Both the position numbers and the translations under genes were made by a program. From Firmicutes bacterium UBA4049 (GTDB taxonomy: Bacteria; Bacillota; Desulfotomaculia; Desulfotomaculales; Nap2-2B), in the NCBI GenBank assembly GCA_002382755.1, contig DFZT01000024.1, positions 17,370-28,449 of the forward strand: DNA of 11,080 nt, read 5' to 3'. Each line of letters opens with the position of its first letter. Positions within the stretch are counted from its first letter, which is position 1. The notes below the pieces were generated by a model, which saw nothing but the letters and a program-made list of their open reading frames with translations, searched no databases and was not told the origin of the DNA. This document shows positions 8,572 through 11,080 of this stretch, piece by piece.

Positions 8572-9528
8572 TTAAAACCTGCGTGCGCCAATAAAATCAG
8601 CGACGGAGGCAAGAGCAATTTTAGCGTTAAAATTAGGTAAAGCGGATAATTCATTTCTTGCCCTGGTTACATATCTGTGAACAATCTGGCCTGAATAGTC
8701 TATTCCGCCGCATTCCTTGACAAGCCTGACGGCTTCCTCCGGTTCATAACCGTTGTTCTGGTGCAAAACCATGTCCTTCAGCTTGTCCCTCTTCGGGCTG
8801 TTTTTCAGGGCATAAATAACCGGAAGCGTGATAATCCCCTGACGCAGGTCGCCGCCTATAGGCTTACCCAGCAATTTTTCATCGGCTACCAGATCCAGAA
8901 CATCATCGGTGATTTGAAACGCCATGCCAATATTGTGGCCGTACCGCCGAAGCGATTCATACATCTGTTTTGGAGCCCCGCAGACAAAAGCCCCCAGCTG
9001 GCAGCTTGCCGAGATAAGCAGGGCTGTCTTGCGATATATCGTAAAAAGATAATCCTTTACTGTCTTTTGAATATCGAAAGGATTTGAGATCTGTTCAATC
9101 TCACCTATACACATCCTTATGCTGGTATCGGCAAGAATCCTGTTGATAAAGAGACTGTCATATTTGGAGATCAGCAGCAGGGACTTTGAAAAGAGATAAT
9201 CCCCCATATGAACGGAAAGTTTGTTCCCCCAAATAGCCCTTACGGTTTTGGCGCCCCGGCGTGTTGAAGAGCAGTCAACAACATCATCGTGGACCAGGGT
9301 AGCCATATGGATTAACTCCAGGGCTACAGCTAAAGGCAGCGCTTGTTCAAAACAAAAATCAGCGCATCTGCCGGCCAACAAACTAAAGGCAGGCCGCAAA
9401 CGCTTTCCTCCTGCCTTCAATAAATGGGTAGAAGTCTGGGTCATTAAAGGATCCTGAGACTGAACAGCCGCATGCAATTCACGTTCTACAATTTTCAGCT
9501 CGTCCTTTATGTCCTTAAAAAGCTCCAT
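8572..9528 (-). CDS. hepT: Long-chain polyprenyl diphosphate synthase (HepT-type)
   Basis: Trans-isoprenyl diphosphate synthase of 318 residues that extends allylic diphosphates with IPP, most likely to supply the menaquinone side chain. It shows GGKRLRPA (40-47), the first aspartate-rich motif HDDVVD (80-85, DDxxD), RRG (90-92) and the second aspartate motif ITDDVLD (206-212), followed by GKPIGGDLRQG. The small residue Ala76, five positions before the first motif, fits long-chain product control (inference). Exact chain length cannot be read from sequence. Some HepT proteins need a small HepS partner, which is not visible here. It is the promoter-proximal gene, with ATG at 9528 and GAGGCGG about 10 bases upstream, and it precedes the heme genes by 17 bases. 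Both products serve anaerobic electron transport. Symbol by family resemblance; octaprenyl or other synthases are possible. Confidence 0.88.
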   Translation of the reverse strand: MELFKDIKDELKIVERELHAAVQSQDPLMTQTSTHLLKAGGKRLRPAFSLLAGRCADFCFEQALPLAVALELIHMATLVHDDVVDCSSTRRGAKTVRAIWGNKLSVHMGDYLFSKSLLLISKYDSLFINRILADTSIRMCIGEIEQISNPFDIQKTVKDYLFTIYRKTALLISASCQLGAFVCGAPKQMYESLRRYGHNIGMAFQITDDVLDLVADEKLLGKPIGGDLRQGIITLPVIYALKNSPKRDKLKDMVLHQNNGYEPEEAVRLVKECGGIDYSGQIVHRYVTRARNELSALPNFNAKIALASVADFIGARRF

Positions 9529-9589
9529 TGAAAGAATTCCGCCTCATCCCTTAGCAAGAAAACCTGAACATTTACTGATGTTTTCTGTA

Positions 9590-9618
9590 TCTATATTTCC
9601 CAGAATTAGACCTTTTAA
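9590..9618 (-). promoter_or_regulatory. Candidate sigma-A promoter for the hepT-heme operon
   Basis: Read on the minus strand, TTAAAA (9618-9613) and TATAGA (9595-9590) are 17 bases apart, each matching 4 of 6 consensus bases. Transcription would begin around 9583, giving a leader of about 55 bases before the hepT ATG. The match is modest in AT-rich DNA, so it is a candidate only. A second weak option on the same strand is TTGATT with TAATCT further upstream (about 9650-9680). Confidence 0.3.
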
Positions 9619-9709
9619 AGCCTCCAACGTTTTGACAATAATTTTATCTTAGATTAATATATTTCGATAAGAAAATCAAGGGTTAGTGTTGCCGCTCAGT
9701 TTTCTCCTG

Positions 9710-9773
9710 GTTTTGCAGCACATATAGAGATTTACCCCCTAGTTTCCCTAGTTTTGCAGCACATATAGAGATT
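9710..9773. repeat. Two copies of a 23-base direct repeat
   Basis: The 23-mer beginning GTTTTGCAGCACATATAG and ending AGATT is perfect at 9710-9732 and 9751-9773, a 41-base period with an 18-base spacer. The second copy coincides with the presumed left end of the IS remnant. The first may be a leftover end of another copy or a local duplication. Within the spacer, CCCTAGTTT is itself tandemly duplicated (9737-9745 and 9746-9754). Confidence 0.9.
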
Positions 9774-9844
9774 CAATAGCCCGGAATCATTAAAAATACT
9801 AATGAAACCGGGAATTTTTGTTTTAATATTATGTCATTATAGCA

Positions 9845-9873
9845 TTGCGTTATTATGCGTTACGATATATAAT
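9845..9873 (+). promoter_or_regulatory. Transposase promoter of the IS remnant
   Basis: TTGCGT (9845-9850) and a perfect TATAAT (9868-9873) are spaced by 17 bases. Transcription is predicted at about 9880, 12 bases before the Shine-Dalgarno of the transposase fragment. Placement inside the element and directly before its gene supports a functional or recently functional promoter. Confidence 0.6.
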
Positions 9874-9891
9874 AGCAGTAAAAAGTTGCAG

Positions 9892-9899
9892 AAAGGAGG
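9892..9899 (+). promoter_or_regulatory. Shine-Dalgarno AAAGGAGG deciding the TTG start
   Basis: AAAGGAGG ends 7 bases before the TTG at 9907. This fixes the transposase start there and not at the in-frame ATG at 9802, which has no ribosome binding site, lies upstream of the promoter and would add residues that do not resemble the family. Confidence 0.8.
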
Positions 9900-9906
9900 C
9901 TGGAGT

Positions 9907-10221
9907 TTGTATCTGAAGAAATTCAGACAAAAAAATGGCAGGGTACATCTTTCTATCGCGACAGGTTATTATGACAAGAAAACCGGAAAAACCAAAACCG
10001 TCAATGTAAAAACCCTGGGATATCTTGATCTCCTTGAAAAACAATATTCGGACCCGATTTCATATTTTTCGGAGGAAGTGCGCAAAATGAACGAGCTGAG
10101 ATCCTCTGAAAAGGCCCCTGTAATTTTTAATGTCCGCCTAAATGAAAAGCTTGTCTCCGGCATGGATACCCGTAAGAATTTTGGCTATGCCTGTTTAAGT
10201 AAGATTTACCATGAACGATGA
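9907..10221 (+). pseudogene. IS1634-family transposase, N-terminal fragment
   Basis: A 104-residue TTG-started reading frame beginning LYLKKFRQKNGRVHLSIATG. It continues through KTVNVKTLGYLDLLEKQYSDP and FSEEVRKMNELR, then ends near NFGYACLSKIYHER. This resembles the N-terminal region of IS1634 (IS4-superfamily) transposases, which normally run past 500 residues and carry the DDE catalytic core further downstream. That core is absent: after TGA at 10219 no continuation is evident in the other frames, and the DNA passes straight to what look like the 3' untranslated end and right terminus. The most likely cause is an internal deletion. Promoter and ribosome binding site remain intact, so a short peptide may still be made. 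It cannot transpose on its own, but the ends might be mobilised by an intact relative elsewhere. Family assignment is by recognised sequence style. Confidence 0.75.
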
Positions 10222-10280
10222 ATGGATCATTTTTTATTGACATATTCGAATTTGCGCAATAACTTTTCGATTAAAAGAAC

Positions 10281-10322
10281 CAGCCTCAAAGCCGGTAAAC
10301 ATAAGGTCTAGAGGCTGTTTTT
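10281..10322 (+). terminator. Hairpin plus T-run at the 3' end of the IS remnant
   Basis: CAGCCTC (10281-10287) pairs perfectly with GAGGCTG (10311-10317), directly followed by TTTTT (10318-10322). The 23-base loop is large for an intrinsic terminator, with a possible inner GCC/GGT pairing. Its place 60 bases after the transposase fragment stop and just before the right terminus suits a transcription terminator for the element. Confidence 0.5.
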
Positions 10323-10457
10323 CGCCTATTTATCTGCAAAAGTCAGGATATTACATGATTTGGAACATTGAGTCCAGCGCTATTTCGTTATTTAGGCGCC
10401 GTTTAAGAGAACAAATTTACGTGGCTAAGCAGTTACGATTTTTTTACATATAGGTAC

Positions 10458-10486
10458 TTGACACCATGTATGATCTACGGCATAAT
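10458..10486 (+). promoter_or_regulatory. Near-consensus sigma-A promoter upstream of the unknown gene
   Basis: TTGACA (10458-10463, perfect) and CATAAT (10481-10486, 5 of 6) are exactly 17 bases apart. Transcription would start at about 10493, giving a leader of roughly 264 bases before the ATG at 10757. It points away from the IS remnant and away from the heme operon, so it most likely serves the gene at the right edge or a small RNA. Confidence 0.6.
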
Positions 10487-10517
10487 CATAAGATGAAAGG
10501 TAAATGTTGGTATTCAG

Positions 10518-10567
10518 CAACCTTCCCGGATTGTAAAAAGGAAGGGATAAAGTTGTTTTTATTTTTT
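10518..10567 (+). promoter_or_regulatory. Leader hairpin with T-tract, candidate attenuator
   Basis: CCTTCC (10521-10526) pairs with GGAAGG (10540-10545) around a 13-base loop, and CAA (10518-10520) can pair with TTG (10553-10555) across a 7-base bulge. A T-rich tract (TTTTTATTTTTT, 10556-10567) follows. The arrangement lies 25-75 bases into the predicted transcript and could end or pause transcription before the gene at 10757. The stem is short and interrupted, so this is weak. Confidence 0.3.
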
Positions 10568-10756
10568 GAGTTTGAGATAATTAATCTTACGTGTATTATA
10601 AGTTAATTGAATAAAAAAAAGAAATTTTTTGACTTCGGAGCCCTGATTTCAAACACTGTTCGATCTACAACGGAGGAATAAAGGTTACTGGAGTTTTTGT
10701 TTTATTGCCAAAATAATTAAAATAATGGTCGGGTTTGACTTGCGGGAGGGTCTTTA

Positions 10757-11080
10757 ATGCGAAGATACTATTATGATGATGAACTCCCGGAATTGTTGGC
10801 CGAGGAGTTAATTAACAGGCGGAACGGCGGACGGCGCCGGCGGATGACTCCAGGCGTACGCCGGGAACTATTAAGGGAACTGCAGGCTGTTCGCGCTTTG
10901 GAAGATCGCCTGGCTCGCAGCCGCCACCCGGAAGTGCGAGAGACGCTGGTAGAATTGTTGAAGGGGTCCCGGGATCAGGATTTGACCACCGGTGAACTGA
11001 TCGACCTGCTGAACAATAAAAGGGGAACCTCTTTGCCAGATTACTTTGATACACGGGGGGTTTTAATTACTGCAGGCGTC
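10757..11080 (+). CDS. Uncharacterised protein, 3' end beyond window
   Basis: An open frame of 108 codons starting ATG at 10757 with GGGAGGG 6 bases upstream and still open at the window edge. I do not recognise the family. The N-terminus is RRYYYDDELPELLAEEL. A strongly basic patch, NGGRRRRMTPGVRREL (about residues 24-39), follows. Then comes a helical, charged, leucine-rich stretch (LVELLKGSRDQDLTTGELID). The last visible residues, DTRGVLITAGV, turn hydrophobic and might begin a membrane segment or a buried strand; the sequence ends too soon to tell. There is no signal peptide. Its GC content is visibly higher than that of the AT-rich leader, and the coding pattern (no stop over 324 bases, good ribosome binding site) supports a real gene. 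Orientation is divergent from the heme operon and separated by the IS remnant, so no functional link is implied. Confidence 0.7.
   Translation, partial: MRRYYYDDELPELLAEELINRRNGGRRRRMTPGVRRELLRELQAVRALEDRLARSRHPEVRETLVELLKGSRDQDLTTGELIDLLNNKRGTSLPDYFDTRGVLITAGV

Larger units (their letters stand above)
9746..10347 (+). mobile_element. Internally deleted IS1634-type insertion sequence remnant
   Basis: The boundaries are inferred from imperfect terminal inverted repeats. The left end, CCCTAGTTTTGCAG (9746-9759), matches the reverse complement of the right end CTGCAAAAGTCAGG (10334-10347) at 11 of 14 positions, with the core TTTTGCAG exact. Between them lie a promoter, a Shine-Dalgarno, the first about 100 codons of an IS1634-type transposase and a terminator-like hairpin. 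The bulk of a full-length transposase (usually over 500 residues) is missing, so the element is a non-autonomous, MITE-like deletion derivative of about 600 bases. A clear target duplication was not found. If the other 23-base copy were the true end, the left boundary would move to about 9706. Confidence 0.5.
10348..10756. other. Intergenic AT-rich region with no convincing gene
   Basis: Between the IS right end and the next gene no reading frame with a ribosome binding site and plausible protein was found on either strand. It contains the plus-strand promoter and hairpin listed separately, and poly-A/poly-T tracts around 10556-10567 and 10612-10630. A GGAGG lies at 10672-10676 without a suitable start codon behind it. 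I see no tRNA and no known riboswitch that I can recognise. Confidence 0.6.

Noticed and set aside
9557..9586. Inverted repeat AGAAAAC/GTTTTCT in the hepT leader
   Set aside because: Seven AT-rich pairs around a 16-base loop are easily found by chance, and it is not followed by a T-run on the minus strand.
9632..9660. Plus-strand TTGACA followed after 17 bases by TAATAT
   Set aside because: The -35 is perfect but the -10 matches only half the consensus, and no gene follows before the IS element's own better promoter. It is kept only as background in AT-rich DNA.
9706..9773. Two repeats with an 18-base spacer as a minimal CRISPR array
   Set aside because: There are only two repeat copies, the spacer is shorter than usual and is itself partly repeat, there are no cas genes, and an IS end coincides. 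It is better explained as an IS-end duplication.
9802..9906. ATG-initiated 35-residue extension of the transposase fragment
   Set aside because: The ATG at 9802 has no ribosome binding site, lies upstream of the TATAAT promoter, and the added residues do not look like the family. TTG at 9907 with AAAGGAGG is far better.
10725..10757. Ten-codon frame ending TAATG at the start of the right-edge gene
   Set aside because: The overlap suggests a coupled leader peptide, but there is no ribosome binding site before its ATG. The GGGAGGG that would serve the downstream gene lies inside it.
10812..11054. 80-residue minus-strand frame at the right edge
   Set aside because: It lies antiparallel to the well-started plus-strand gene, has no ribosome binding site and has a composition typical of a shadow frame in GC-richer coding DNA.

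Overview
This window carries one long minus-strand gene cluster that fills almost all of positions 6-9528, followed by a degenerate insertion sequence and the start of an unrelated plus-strand gene. The minus-strand cluster encodes most of a siroheme-dependent (Ahb-type) heme b pathway plus a long-chain prenyl diphosphate synthase. The gene set (two NirJ-type radical SAM proteins, two AsnC-like siroheme decarboxylase subunits, a CobA-HemD fusion and a HepT-type prenyl synthase), the frequent TTG starts and the strong AGGAGG-like ribosome binding sites point to an anaerobic Gram-positive bacterium. A member of the Peptococcaceae/Desulfotomaculum-Pelotomaculum group is most likely. This placement rests on recognised protein sequence style and was not checked by a search.

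Minus strand, in transcription order: hepT (9528-8572), a precorrin-2 dehydrogenase of the CysG-N/Met8/SirC type (8554-7904), hemA (7935-6613), hemC (6616-5675), a cobA-hemD fusion (5681-4167), the NirJ1/AhbC-type radical SAM gene (4130-2961), hemB (2930-1947), the NirJ2/AhbD-type radical SAM gene (1941-940), ahbA (943-485) and ahbB (476-6). Genes overlap or are at most 36 bases apart, so this looks like one operon. The encoded route is glutamyl-tRNA to glutamate semialdehyde (HemA), then 5-aminolevulinate to uroporphyrinogen III (HemB, HemC, HemD). It continues to precorrin-2 (CobA), sirohydrochlorin (dehydrogenase), siroheme, didecarboxysiroheme (AhbAB), Fe-coproporphyrin III (AhbC) and heme b (AhbD). 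The glutamate semialdehyde aminotransferase (hemL) is the one early step missing. It may lie just beyond position 1. No dedicated sirohydrochlorin ferrochelatase is present either.

Positions 9529-9745 hold the presumed hepT promoter region and two copies of a 23-base direct repeat. The second copy begins what appears to be an internally deleted IS1634-type element (about 9746-10347). It has a consensus promoter, a perfect Shine-Dalgarno, a TTG-started transposase fragment of only 104 residues, a terminator-like hairpin and an imperfect right inverted repeat.

Positions 10348-10756 are AT-rich and contain no convincing gene. They do carry a near-consensus plus-strand promoter (TTGACA-17-CATAAT) and a hairpin followed by a T-tract, about 260 bases upstream of an uncharacterised plus-strand gene that starts at 10757 and runs off the window end. 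The siroheme-dependent pathway itself is established biology. The less explained parts are the deleted IS with its duplicated left end, and the long leader with its unknown gene.
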